DNA from: Pseudeuparius sepicola
Taxonomy: Eukaryota; Arthropoda; Insecta; Coleoptera; Anthribidae
Direction of reading: 5' to 3'
Assembly (NCBI GenBank): GCA_963920635.1
Contig: OY987305.1
Coordinates: 21,414,876-21,478,875, forward strand
Length of the DNA: 64,000 nt
Below the pieces are notes generated by a model, which searched no databases, was not told the origin of the DNA, and saw only the letters and a list, made by a program, of their open reading frames with translations. Positions 1-9,930 of the stretch are shown here, one piece after another. How positions within the stretch are numbered: the first letter of the stretch is position 1; every line of letters starts with the position of its first letter. A program made the position numbers and the translations under genes.

Positions 1-955
1 CATTTTATTTCCTTACACTTTTTCTCTAAGTTGAATAATAAAAGAGATAGGGCTAATGTTTAAACTGAGCCATCCCCACTCATTTATTTTAGCGGAGACA
101 TGATCATATTTTCTCAAATTACAAACCAGTCGACAATAGATATTTAGAACTTATTGTATTCTAGATTTGATAGCAAGATCAAGTGAAGGCCAATAATAGA
201 AGTTACAGTAATTGAAGTGAGACATTACAAGAGCCTCACACAGATTCTTTCGAATATTTTGCCTAAGAAAGTGTTTATTAGAATATAGAGTAGTAATTTT
301 AGGGAGCAACATGATTTCTGTATAGCCTTTTTAACATGATCTCCATATCTAAAATCTTTGTCTATAATGATTCCCAAATTTCTGGTTGAGTCAACTTTTG
401 GTAAAGTAGTACCCTCAATATTAATATTAAGGTTATTTGACAAATCCAGTCCAGATCTTTTTAAGCCGAATAATAAAACACAGCATTTGGAAGGATTCAG
501 TTGGAGGTTCAGTTCAGAGGGAGGGATACTATAAATATATGTTCTTTAGGTCGCTATTTAATTTTGGGCTTTGCTATCTTTAACTCGCAAAAAGTAAGGC
601 AATGATCAGAGATATGATGGGTTGATATTGTACCTACAGCAAAAACAGCATCACTGCAAGATACAAATTTAGGTTCAATTAACTTACTCGATGTTCCTGT
701 TACTCTTGTCGGCTCATTCAAAATCTGCACCAAATTATAAGACGCTAGACATGTGCTGACTGGATTGTTAAGATTCAAAAAGTCTATGTTAAAGTCGCCT
801 AAACATATTATTTCATCAAACGATGGTGAGATATGTGAAGAATATGTGACTAATCTTGGAAATCCCTTGGAAGTCACATGAACTGTCTTTTCGCCATTGT
901 CTTTCTCATAAATACTGCATAATATGTTTCTTAACAAAGCCATAGTCACTTTTGC
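1..955 (-). pseudogene. Non-LTR retrotransposon (LINE) fragment: endonuclease piece fused to RT C-terminal tail
   Basis: Read on the minus strand from 949 down, the first part is the C-terminal half of an APE-type endonuclease, with the GDFNID block and a later SDHCLTF block that are hallmarks of LINE ORF2. From about 530 down the reading becomes the end of a reverse transcriptase domain: NPSKCCVLLFG, then NLGIIIDKDF, then HFNYCNFYYWPSLDL and LRKYDHVS further down, reaching the window edge through a frameshift near 235. The RT catalytic core (motifs with LDFxKAFD and FADD) is absent, so roughly 450 codons between endonuclease and RT tail have been deleted. The family is Jockey/CR1-like by motif style. 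It is non-functional. Confidence 0.8.
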
Positions 956-1645
956 ACTAATACAGTTAGAAATCGTCCTAACACGTAAGTAATATTTGCA
1001 TTTGACTAAAATATCGTCGTAATATTCTCTGATGGTACTTCGTCGATCGTCGGTTTTTAGGAGGGTGGGGCGGACGCTCCAGTTGCTAATTTCGGTAAAT
1101 TTTTATGTAGAAATAGGTATGCTTAAAACTAGGGGATATATAAAAATAATGGGGTAAGATACGCGGATGATTAATTATTATCTACTTATTATTTTCATCG
1201 GATAAAGTTGTACATAATAATAGATATAAGTAATTAAAATTTAATTATACTATTATTACACATTAGTTTAAATAAGTAGGTATTCATATTTTGTCCAAAA
1301 AATATTTCAAAGTGGAAAATGTATACAACCGCCTATAATTAATAGCTCTATCCCTGTTACCATTCACTTTAGAGAAAAATGTTAACCAGATGAAATTTTT
1401 AAAATTTTATTCTCTACAAAAAATGCCTCTTATGCTTTTTTTGAAAAAAACTGTTGCAAACGGAGATATTTGTGAAAAAGGAAAAAAATTTAAGATGGCG
1501 GCGATTTTTTTCGAACTTCCCCCACTGGGACTGAATGGGACTTTTGAAGGATTAAATAGGAGGGTGTTATCTAAAGATTACTGCTTAGATCAGCTTGTTA
1601 CTAATTTGTTGCACCCCCCACGTATAATACTCTGGTACGTTTACC
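956..1645. other. No gene recognised (AT-rich, simple runs)
   Basis: Several hundred bases of AT-rich sequence without a recognisable coding region. An open frame from 1390 enters the recombinase relic only at about 1650; its N-terminal part resembles no family I know and looks like chance reading through A/T runs. Similarity to the second recombinase copy (36.2-37.8 kb) begins abruptly near 1650, so this stretch is flanking DNA or a different element. Confidence 0.5.
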
Positions 1646-1647
1646 GT

Positions 1648-2743
1648 ACTATAAGTGAGAACCTGCTGCCGCAAAAATCGAAACATGAATATGATATGAT
1701 GCTATTATGCGTTGTTAAGGGAGTGTCAACAAGAAAAGAAAACGACCTCATTTTCTGAAAATGTTTTAATGCATTTTTTGGTGATTTCTTAAAAAAAATG
1801 GAAATCCTCGACTCTATGGAAAATGTATTCAATTTTAAAAGCAACGATAAATGTGAAACATGATATCGATATATCAAAATACAAAAAATTAAAATTTTTA
1901 CTAAAACGCTCTTCTGAAAACTATGTACCTAAGAAATCGAAGGTTTTTGCAGAAGAAAATGTTAGGCAATTGAAAATGCTCCGGATGTGATATATTTAGC
2001 TACAAAGGTAGTAACAATAATTATCTCCCAAATAACATAATAAAATTTAGTTATTTTAGGTCGCTCTTGTAATTGGAGTTTTTGGGGTTTGTCGTAAGAA
2101 TGAACTTGACAACATGAAAGTTTCTGACATTAAAGATTTAGGTTCCGCAATACTAACTGCAGTTCCTAATATAAACACTAAAAAACCAAGAGAATTTACA
2201 ATCACGGGAGATTTTTATTATAATATTGTAAGGAAATACTGGGCACTGAGACCTTCTCTAGTTCCGTCTGATAATTTTTTTATTAATTTCCAAAAAAATA
2301 AATATACACGCCAAGTAATTGGCGTAAATAAACTAGGTAATGCCTAAACAAATTGCCACGTTCCTGAATCTAGAAAACCCACAAGAATATACTGGCCACC
2401 GTTTCCGCCGTACGTCAGCGACTACGTTGGTAAAGCAGGTGCGAATATTAAAACATTAAAAAGACATGGGGGCTGGAAGTCTTCTCAAGTAGCAGAAGGA
2501 TATATAGAAAATTCTCTACAAAATCGAATAAATGTAGCAAATCAATTAGTCTCGTCAATTACTGGATCGTCATCGTCAGTAACTGCCCCTTCATCTTCCA
2601 ATTCGTCTTGCTATACGTATGTTAACTCCGCATCTACAAACCAATCTGTGTTGAAAAATATTACGGAAAATATTTCCAATGCACCAGTTTTCAATTTCAA
2701 TAATTGTACAAATACTATAAATATACATATTAATACAATGTAA
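1648..2743 (+). pseudogene. Crypton-like tyrosine recombinase pseudogene, copy 1
   Basis: A broken gene for a tyrosine recombinase of the insect Crypton-like type. It can be followed from ISENLLPQKSKHEY (about 1652), through a segment with SSTLWKMYSILKAT and KSKVFAEENVRQF, to an apparent GT-AG intron at 2008-2059. After the intron comes VALVIGVFGVCRKNEL, which holds the first catalytic Arg (2093-2095). Later come the H-x-x-R box in TGHRFRRTSAT (His 2397, Arg 2406), LKRHGGWKSSQVAEGYIENS with the presumed nucleophile Tyr at 2501-2503, and a Ser/Asn-rich tail ending at TAA 2741. Frames break near 1690-1780, at 2335-2345 (KLGNA-stop against MPKQIA) and near 2435, where one A is missing relative to copy 2. 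The N-terminus present in copy 2 is missing. The catalytic tetrad is otherwise recognisable. A second copy lies inverted at 36.3-37.8 kb. Confidence 0.8.
2008..2059 (+). other. Probable 52-bp intron inside the recombinase gene
   Basis: ACAAAG/GTAGTAAC at the 5' side and TTATTTTAG/GTC at the 3' side. Removing it joins LATK to VALVIGVFG in phase 0, which restores continuous recombinase homology across the first catalytic Arg. In copy 2 the acceptor reads TTTTAAG/TC, a one-base change that would shift the frame. Confidence 0.65.
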
Positions 2744-2867
2744 CAAGCAAAATGTGTGAATAAATAACTTGTTTTGTTCAAATTCAATTTAATTGTTTTT
2801 TGACTTTCTGGTCGTGGAGAATAATTATATTCAAGAATGGTCGTGGAGAAAATACAATCTGTTACTC

Positions 2868-3012
2868 GGTTAGAATGAAAAAATTCGATACGAGTGGAAG
2901 ATTCCGAACGCGAGCGTTAGCGAGCGTGAGGAAAAAAATTAGTGGATTCCTCACGCTCGCTAACGCTCGCGTTCGGAATCTTCCACTCGTATCGAATTTT
3001 TTCATTCTAACC
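2868..3012. repeat. Perfect 66-bp-arm palindrome (hairpin) downstream of the recombinase
   Basis: The left arm 2868-2933 is the exact reverse complement of 2947-3012, with a 13-nt loop. The arms contain GCGAGCGTTAGCGAGCG and begin GGTTAGAATG. The same sequence lies in the same place relative to recombinase copy 2 (36156-36251), so it travels with the element. Both copies continue past the hairpin with ATTACAGAATCTACTATT before diverging, and the inner flank is a weaker inverted match to this outer flank. That suggests the dyad originally extended further. Confidence 0.9.
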
Positions 3013-3472
3013 TCATTACAGAATCTACTATTCTTGTAAGTATTCTATAGTACATGTATTTAATTCTGGTTTTTTTAAATAAAAGTGTCTCCAGGTAATT
3101 TTCTATTTGACCTCATATCCCTTGAACGATTCAAACATTTTCTAATTTGCAAAAAGTATATTAAATAGAGGATAATATAACAATGTATGGCCCAGATACC
3201 CGTATGTTTTCACTGTGGTGCCTTTACCCGAAATAAATAAAGGTGACATACTTACCCCGATTTCAGGGGTAAGTGGGCCACCCGGCATTCTTTTAAAAAA
3301 TGTGTTTGTAAACATGTAATAAGATTTTAACAGCTTATATTCTGGCATTATGTTCTAATATAATGGCACTCTTTAGATTATGAATTGCATAAACGCCATA
3401 AATCACCTCGAGCAGTTATAGACTTTCAATTTTCAAAAGTTGTAAATTGGGGCCCCACTTACCCAACTTCAC
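3013..3472. other. No gene recognised
   Basis: AT-rich DNA between the hairpin and the foldback repeat array. A minus-strand open frame at 3142-3348 matches nothing I know and is probably chance. An 8-10 bp inverted match (CTTACCCCGATTTCAGGGGTAAG, about 3250-3272) is the only local structure. Confidence 0.4.
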
Positions 3473-3796
3473 CTTACCACTTCGGACTAACTACTACCGG
3501 CGAAAAATTAACTATTACCACTTCGGACTAACTACTACCGGTGAAAAATCAACTACTACCACTTCAGACTAATTAGTACCTACCGGTGAAAAATCAACTA
3601 CTATTATACCACATCAGACTAACTACTACCGGTGAAAAATCAACTACTACCACTTGGGCTTAACTACTAAAGGCGAAAAATCAACTACTACCACCTGGCA
3701 ATAACTACTACCGGCACAAAATCAGCTACTACCAGTTACTTTTGACTAACTATTTCCTTCCTACTATCACTTCAGACTAACTTTTACCGGTGAAAA
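3473..3796. repeat. Foldback-type element, left array of ~41-bp repeats
   Basis: About seven degenerate units of roughly 41 bp, each running CCACTTCGGACTAACTACTA followed by CCGGYGAAAAATCAACTACTA. The same unit recurs at 6563-6795 in direct orientation and at 6800-6995 in inverted orientation. The locus is therefore bounded by tandem-repeat arms facing each other, the layout of foldback (FB) transposons. The array runs into (TAA)n at 3797, where an R4/Dong LINE has inserted. Confidence 0.75.
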
Positions 3797-3841
3797 ATAA
3801 TAATAGTAATAATAATATTAATAATATTAATAATAATAATA
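3797..3841. repeat. (TAA)n microsatellite, 5' side of the LINE insertion
   Basis: An AATAATAATAGTAATAATAAT tract immediately before the first LINE-derived base (ACCCTAGCAGAG). A matching TAA tract follows the LINE 3' end at 6377-6402, as expected for an element that targets TAA repeats. Confidence 0.8.
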
Positions 3842-6376
3842 ATACCCTAGCAGAGAACAGGTCGACGGTTTTGGAGAAATCAACTTGCCACACCAGGTCC
3901 ATACAATGTCAGTGCAAGCTGGATCAGCGAAGAGCGCGAGATGGGCCGGAACTATAGCCAGATGCAACATGAGCAATTCACAACCGCTGAGGTCTCCGAT
4001 GTCATCAAGAATTCCCACAACTGGAAGGCACCAGGTCCAGATCATCTCCAAAATTATTGGATTAAGAAGTTGTGGTGCACGCATGAACAGATAACTACCT
4101 TAATTAATGAAGTCTTGCTCGATCCTCTGAAAATGCCATTGTTTCTTACACAGGGTGCCACCTACTTGTTACCAAAAGATCAGCGGAATACGGATAACCC
4201 TGCCAAGTACCGCCCAATAACCTGCTTGCCTACGCTGTACAAGATAATCACTTCTTGCCTTACGCAGCGAATATATGCTCACTGCGAGCGGAACAACATC
4301 ATGGCAATGCAGCAGAAGGGCTGCGCGAAGGGCGCAATGGGATGCAATGAGCAACTCATCATAGACTCTGTCATCTGCAACCAGGCTCATTCCAAGCAAC
4401 GAAACCTCTAAATGGCTTATGTGGACTACAAAAAAGCATTTGATTCCGTACCTCACGACTGGCTAACAGGTATCTTAAAGCTGTATAAAATAGATCATCA
4501 TACAGTTTCCTTTTTAGAACACGTTATGACAACCTGGCGCACTAAGATACAACTCAGAACCGCAAGCAGCAACATCGAGACCGACACAATCGACATCCGA
4601 AGAGGGATTTTCCAAGGAGATTCACTCAGTCCACTGTGGTTCTGCATGGCGATGAACCCTCTATCACATCGGTTGAACTCTACGAAATACGGCTTCGCTA
4701 TCAAAAGCAACAACGCAGAAGCGATCAAGTTGAATCACCTATTATATATGGATGATTTAAAACTGATGGCCGCAACCAAAAACCAACTAACGCAAATGCT
4801 TAAAATTGTAGAGGAGTTCTCCAGGGACATCGGAATGCTGTTTGGACTGGGCAAGTGCCGCACCCTTAATATCATCCGGGGAAAGCTCGAACAAAGCGCA
4901 CACAAGATGCAGGACGGCCAGGAGATCGAAGCAATGAGCATGGGAGATACATACAAGTACCTCGGGTTGAAACAAGCTCAAAGGATAGACCATCGAACAA
5001 TGAAGACTGATTTAACGAATGAATTCATCAAGAGAGTAAGACAAGTAGTGCGAACTGATCTTAACAGCAGGAATTTGTTTAAGGCCCTGAACACGTATGC
5101 GTGCTCTGTACTCAGCTATTCGTTCGGAATAGTGAATTGGACCAACACGGACATCAACAACCTGCAACGAAAAGTTAGGACACTACTGACAAAAGCTCAT
5201 AAACATCATCCCCGTAGCGCCGTAGAAAGAACAACTCTGCCACGTCAACTAGGAAGAAGAGGATTGGCAGATCTCAGCAAGCAATTGGACCAACAAATAT
5301 TAAATCTGCGTAATTATTTCTACAGGCAGGCCAACAGCTCCACACTACATAGGGCTATATGCGGAGCAGACGTCTCAACACCGCTACGTCTGACGGAACA
5401 CGAGCGTCAAAATCACCACCGAACCGACAACGATAAACTACAGAGGTGGTTGGGGAAGCCGCTGCACGGGAGGCATCCTAATGAGGTTAACCAGGAACCT
5501 GTCGACAAGTTAGCGTCGTACTATTGGCTGATCTCGGGACGAATGTTCCCCGAGACAGAAGGCTTCTTACTGGCCATACAAGATCAGGTTATACCAACTC
5601 GCAACTACCTAAAATTCATTGTAGGAGATGCATCGGTAGTGGATGACAGATGCAGATACGGGTGCCCAACTTCAGAAACAATCCAGCACATAACAGGAGG
5701 ATGTCAGATGTTCGCATCAACGGAATATAAGGAACGACACGATTCGGTTGCCAAGATCTTGCACCAGGAACTGGCGGAAAAACTTCTGCTTGTGCAGGCA
5801 GAGAGGATCCCATATTACAGCTACACACCGGAGCCTGTTCTTGAGAACAACAACTACAAGATGTACTGGGATCGTACAGTTCTGACCGATCAACGAGTTG
5901 CCCATAACAGACCGGACCTTATAATAGTTGATAAAATTTCTAGGAAGACAACTCTGATTGATGTGGCCATCCCGAACAACAACAACCTGCGTGTGAAGCA
6001 AGTCGAGAAGATCGCGAAGTACAGAGAATTAGAAGAACGAATTAGAAGGCAATGGGAAATGGACAACGTTCAGACGATTCCAATCATCGTGTCAACAACT
6101 GGTGTCATACCAAAAAGTTTGCTAAGAAACATCAAAGAGCTGGGTCTAACTGATAATCTTTACAGGTCCATGCAGAAAGCGGTACTACTTGCGACAGCCC
6201 GAACCGTCAGGAAATTCATGGGGAGTGCAGGAACGTCCAACAACATCAATGTCACCTAAGGCCCGATAACATGGCAAGGGTCTCGTCCGAGCCAGATCCT
6301 TATGGTATCCGGGATACCCGGGATCTGAGTGAATGTTCCCTAGAGAGGGAGTGCGAATGACTTTTGGCTAAGTCGA
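3842..6376 (+). pseudogene. R4/Dong-type non-LTR retrotransposon copy 1 (RT plus REL endonuclease), one stop codon in the RT
   Basis: A single-ORF LINE with a site-specific restriction-like endonuclease. The ORF reads from about 3870 through 3941-4411 and on to 6259, broken by one TAA at 4409-4411, where copy 2 has a His codon, and by a small indel near 3870. Counting from 4412, RT motif A is VDYKKAFDSVPHDW (Asp 5 and 11), RGIFQGDSLSP is at 64-74, and the catalytic YMDDLKLMA has its Asp pair at 114-115. Downstream is a CCHC knuckle (C414, C418, H426, C431), then the R-P-D...D endonuclease signature (R500, P501, D502, D517). The 3' UTR ends at TAA repeats. This architecture and target match the R4/Dong clade (Bombyx Dong also sits in TAA repeats). 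It is 5'-truncated relative to copy 2 at 49.8-51.96 kb. Confidence 0.88.
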
Positions 6377-6402
6377 TAATAATAATAATAATAATAATAA
6401 TA
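6377..6402. repeat. (TAA)n microsatellite, 3' side of the LINE
   Basis: About eight TAA units directly after the LINE 3' end (GGCTAAGTCGATAATAAT). Copy 2 ends in the same way at 51955-51966. Confidence 0.85.
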
Positions 6403-6562
6403 CGTTTATTTGCCATACTAAGAATTTAACATATTTGACATACTAATTATAAAATAAATTAATTATAAAGGTAAACTCACTGTATGCAAAATGGGCCAAA
6501 AGACAGTTTAAACTGATATTAAATTTTAGCCCTATTGATAATACTATGAAACGTAAATGATC

Positions 6563-6995
6563 TAATCAACTACTACCACCTGGGAATAACTACTACCGGC
6601 GAAAAATCAACTACTACCACTTCGGATTAACTACTAGGTACCGGCAAAAAATCAACCACTAACACCTGGAAATATATAACTACTACCACTGAAAAATCAA
6701 CTAGGTAGGTACTACCACTTCAGACTTACTACTACCTTCGAAAAATCAACTACTATCACTTCTAACTAACTACCAGCGTAGAAAACTCAACTACAGCACG
6801 ACGGAAGTAGTTAGTCTGAAGTTACAGAAGTTGATTTTTCGCCGGTAGTAGTCAATCCGAAGTGGTAGTAGTTGATTTTTCCACTGGTAATAGTTAATCC
6901 GAAGTGGTAGTAGTTGATTTTTCACCGATAGTAGTTAGTCTGAAGTGGTAGTAGTTGTTTTTTTACCGGTAGTAGTTAGTATGCCCCATGTCGCC
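6563..6995. repeat. Foldback-type element, right arrays (direct, then inverted)
   Basis: Positions 6563-6795 hold about five degenerate ~41-bp units in the same orientation as the left array. At about 6800 the orientation flips, and 6810-6995 carries about four units of the reverse complement (GGTAGTAGTTGATTTTTCACC and relatives). The inverted array ends at TAGTAGTTAGTATGCCCC. The unique sequence between the LINE tail and this array (6403-6562) is AT-rich and non-coding. Confidence 0.75.
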
Positions 6996-8072
6996 CTCTA
7001 GTCACTTCCACCAGAGAACAAACAAATTTTGTATCATTGTTCTTGCATGCCTATCTCTTTGATTTTTTACCTAACCTCTAGATTTTGTGTTTTGACCCAC
7101 CATCTTGGATCGAAGTACTTGACCGTTACGTTGTGCCTTGCTGTTCCTTTGAAAAATTAATACTTTAAATAATTTTCAGTAGGTGGAAAAAACAAATGTA
7201 AGTACTTAAGTAGTGTGCTACCTTTTTAAGTTTTGAAAATCGCTAGTTATTGTCAAAATCTCATGAAATGATGAATCTAACCTAATTGTTTTGTACTGGA
7301 GTTTGTGGGTCCTTTTGTTCATTTATTTTTAATATACCATTTTTAATAAATGTTGCAATCGCGGAACTAGGTATACCTAGTTGGTTCTCATATGGGTCGA
7401 GCATAATTTTTGATAACCCGAATAATTTCCTGTATACCTACATAGATTAAAGGAGCCATAGATAGTCAAAAACCGTCCGTAAAAAATCCCGCTACACCAA
7501 CTTTCAAACTTTAATTTTGGGGTGAAAACAAATTAAAACAGATAAATTGTAATGTCTTACAATTCTTAGGACTCGATACTAAGTTGAACTATAGGGATTT
7601 TAATTTAGTTATTAGTTTTTATGTAAAATTTTATGCAAAATATTTGGTGTAGCGTGCGGAAATTTTAATAATGGTACTGACAGTCTATGTGTAGCTTTGT
7701 CTATGAGACCTATCTATAACTATTTGATTTATAAAATGGTTTCGAAACCTATTCTTGGACAATGGTAACAGTTATTTCCGGAAAACCGTGTTTATAATAG
7801 CCGTAGGCAATGTAAATTATTATTTTTTAGTTATAGTTATTTTTCAATTTTCATTAATACTACCCTGTGTTCTGGGTTCTGGAAGGTTCGCGGGTTCTGA
7901 GCGAGCATTGCGCATGTACAAGAAGATATCTTCTGGTCTCTGGTCTCCACTAGCCCGTCAATTATTATATATATATATCTCTCTCTCTCATAGGTTAGAG
8001 TATGCGTCTAACCTATCCCTTATATTTTGTGGTTAGCGTCGTTTTGGTCGATACTGGACTGTTGATTCACAA
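6996..8072. other. Upstream region of CDCA7; no other gene seen
   Basis: Ordinary AT-rich sequence between the foldback element and CDCA7. An imperfect inverted repeat lies at about 7470-7670 (CGCTACACCAA and its complement TTGGTGTAGCG), possibly an old MITE. An (AT)n(CT)n microsatellite occupies about 7962-7990. The open frame at 7755-8036 has no recognisable domain. The promoter and 5' UTR of CDCA7 must lie in the last few hundred bases. Confidence 0.45.
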
Positions 8073-8083
8073 TCCCGCCAAAA
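8073..8083 (-). promoter_or_regulatory. Candidate E2F binding site upstream of CDCA7
   Basis: The plus strand reads TCCCGCCAAAA, which is TTTTGGCGGGA on the other strand, a near-perfect E2F consensus. It lies 265 bp upstream of the CDCA7 start codon in otherwise AT-rich DNA. Vertebrate CDCA7 is known to respond to E2F1 and MYC, so this fits cell-cycle control. The match is seen directly; binding is inferred. Confidence 0.55.
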
Positions 8084-8347
8084 TTCGTTATTCGTTATAC
8101 TTGTTGAGATTATGTATGTATGGCAGATCGCCGGCTTGTTTGTATTTGAGGCAGTTTTAAAAGATTTCAGTGAGTTACTAGTCTAGATTTCCATTTAAGC
8201 CCAAGTATTTTTTAGTGTTTGTCCTACAAGATTAGGATATACCTAGGTATGTATAATAATACAATAGCCAAGGCTAGGCGCTTTGCTTACATTCCTGCTT
8301 GCATTGCACATATTCATATCGTAAAATTCATACTTTTTATAGACAAA

Positions 8348-8973
8348 ATGCCGGACACACCGGAACAGCTTTTAAACGAGGTTGAACAGATTCGCCAGCA
8401 AAATATAAGAAGGCAACAAGCTCTTCTAGCAGCTCTCTATGAATCACAAGAATTTCTCGATACACAGATAGCCCTCCAAGAGATTAATTCGAACAGTCGG
8501 AGTGTAGAACGCACAAAGCGAGGCAACAAGAAATCAAGAAAACTGAAGCAAAAAAGCTCTGTATATAAGGACAACACATTTAGATTTTCTGGTTATGTGC
8601 CCACAGAAAGGCGCCGTTCTGCCAGATTGGAAAATAAAGATCCGGAATTTTCAGTAGAGGACTTGCTTCAGGATGGGGAAATAATTGGTAATTTGGCAGA
8701 TCTCGAAAAAGTTACTTCTAGACCTAAACCAAAAGTAAAAAGATTGCATTCATTTAAAAAACGCGAAGTGGCACGGGTTACACTTGATGTAGAAGATGTA
8801 ACTGAGGAAATGATCAGAAATGTTTGCAAAAATGTAAAGGACAAGAAGTATTCTGAAAATGGTACTAGTTGCCACCAGTGCCGTCAAAAAACACTGGACC
8901 AGAAGACGGTCTGTCGCAGTAAGGACTGCCAAGGAATCCGGGGACAAGTTTGTGGTGTTTGTGCCAGAAATAG
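8348..8973 (+). CDS. CDCA7: CDCA7, coding exon 1: N-terminus and first half of the 4CXXC_R1 zinc finger
   Basis: Cell division cycle-associated protein 7, the nuclear partner of the HELLS remodeler, needed for DNA methylation and heterochromatin upkeep in other animals. I choose the ATG at 8348 (ACAAAATG, a good insect start context) over an in-frame ATG at 8219, because the intervening residues look like untranslated leader. The protein begins MPDTPEQLLNEVEQIRQQ, a Gln/Leu-rich helical stretch. Basic, low-complexity sequence follows (KKSRKLKQKSS, TERRRSARLENK). The zinc-finger domain opens with SCHQCRQKTLDQKTVC and continues through CQGIRGQVCGVCARNR. The Arg after CHQC, the Gly in RGQ and the Arg in NRYG, which correspond to human ICF3 mutation sites, are all conserved. 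The exon ends within an Arg codon (AG/A) at donor AG/GTAAGT, so the TAA read at 8974 is intronic. This exon codes for 208 residues plus two bases. Confidence 0.93.
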
Positions 8974-9496
8974 GTAAGTAGGTATCAATATTTTTATACT
9001 TATCACAAGTACGAATGGTCGCCAAAAGTCCATTATGGTAAGCCCAATACCTTTTTAGCTGAAATTTGGCACACATATTTGTTGTACAAATGGATTTTTG
9101 TGTAAGTTGTAAATTCAAATACTTAATAAACGGAACAAGATGGTGTTCTACTCTTTATTTGGATATTTATTGGGATTTTTTTTGTTTATTTTAGGCTTGT
9201 CATCTCTAAACAAATTTTTGTGTTATTTTGAAATATCAAGCACAAATTTTGTTGGACTTCTTGCAAGGGTTGGGTCAGTAGAATACATTAAGTAAAATAC
9301 AGGGTTTTTTTACATGTCGGAAATAATGTGTTTGACAAGAAAGATATTCTATATTATCGACACGTAAATTACCTCATAAAATACCACATGACTACTTTGG
9401 ACTTACATTTCACTCCATACACGTCCGAAGTAAACTTATTTAGATACGTGGGAAGCCGTCGGAAGTGCATTTTTCTCATCTTTGCAATAAGGAGCA

Positions 9497-9768
9497 TATG
9501 CCCTCCTTTTTGGGGGATAGGTGCTGCCGTATGAAAAAAGATGGGGGCATTCGCACCATATTGTGGCAGTCGGCAGCGATGCGCGCTGCCTTAAGAAAAA
9601 GAAGTGGTAATCACTTCCAATGGTGTAACCCACCCCCGATTTTTTTGAAATTCTGGCTAGGTACCCCCTATTTTTGCCCGACATTCGGGGGTGGGTTACA
9701 CCATTGGAAATAATTACCACTTCATTTTTCATACCGCAGCGCCCATCGCCGAAAAAGGAGGGCATACA
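9497..9768. repeat. Foldback MITE (~270 bp)
   Basis: The outer arms ATGCCCTCCTTTTT and AAAAAGGAGGGCAT (9498-9511 and 9754-9767) and the inner arms GGTAATCACTTCCAATGGTG / CACCATTGGAAATAATTACC pair with each other. The left arm contains an extra GC-rich insert (about 9540-9595). No coding capacity. The minus-strand open frame across it is just the palindrome read through. Confidence 0.7.
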
Positions 9769-9930
9769 CAATATAAAATATGAGACAAGATAGGTCTGAA
9801 TAATCTCGGACATCATCCAATCGACTTAGTAAACAAGCTGATTCATCATCCATCAGATGGTAGAAATAAGGTTATGTGTCACGTGACTCAATCCACCAAT
9901 GAGAGAGCAAGACATATAGTGACTTTTATA

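Noticed and set aside
1390..1645. Open frame before the recombinase homology
   Set aside because: Similarity to copy 2 starts only at about 1650; the earlier part is A/T-run reading with no domain.
8219..8347. Upstream in-frame ATG for CDCA7
   Set aside because: The residues between 8219 and 8347 are hydrophobic and atypical; ATG 8348 has better context and starts a plausible CDCA7 N-terminus.
8974..8977. TAA stop ending CDCA7 at 8976
   Set aside because: It lies inside the donor GTAAGT; the zinc finger is completed by the exon at 34140.
9436..9816. 126-codon minus-strand frame
   Set aside because: It is a palindromic MITE read through.
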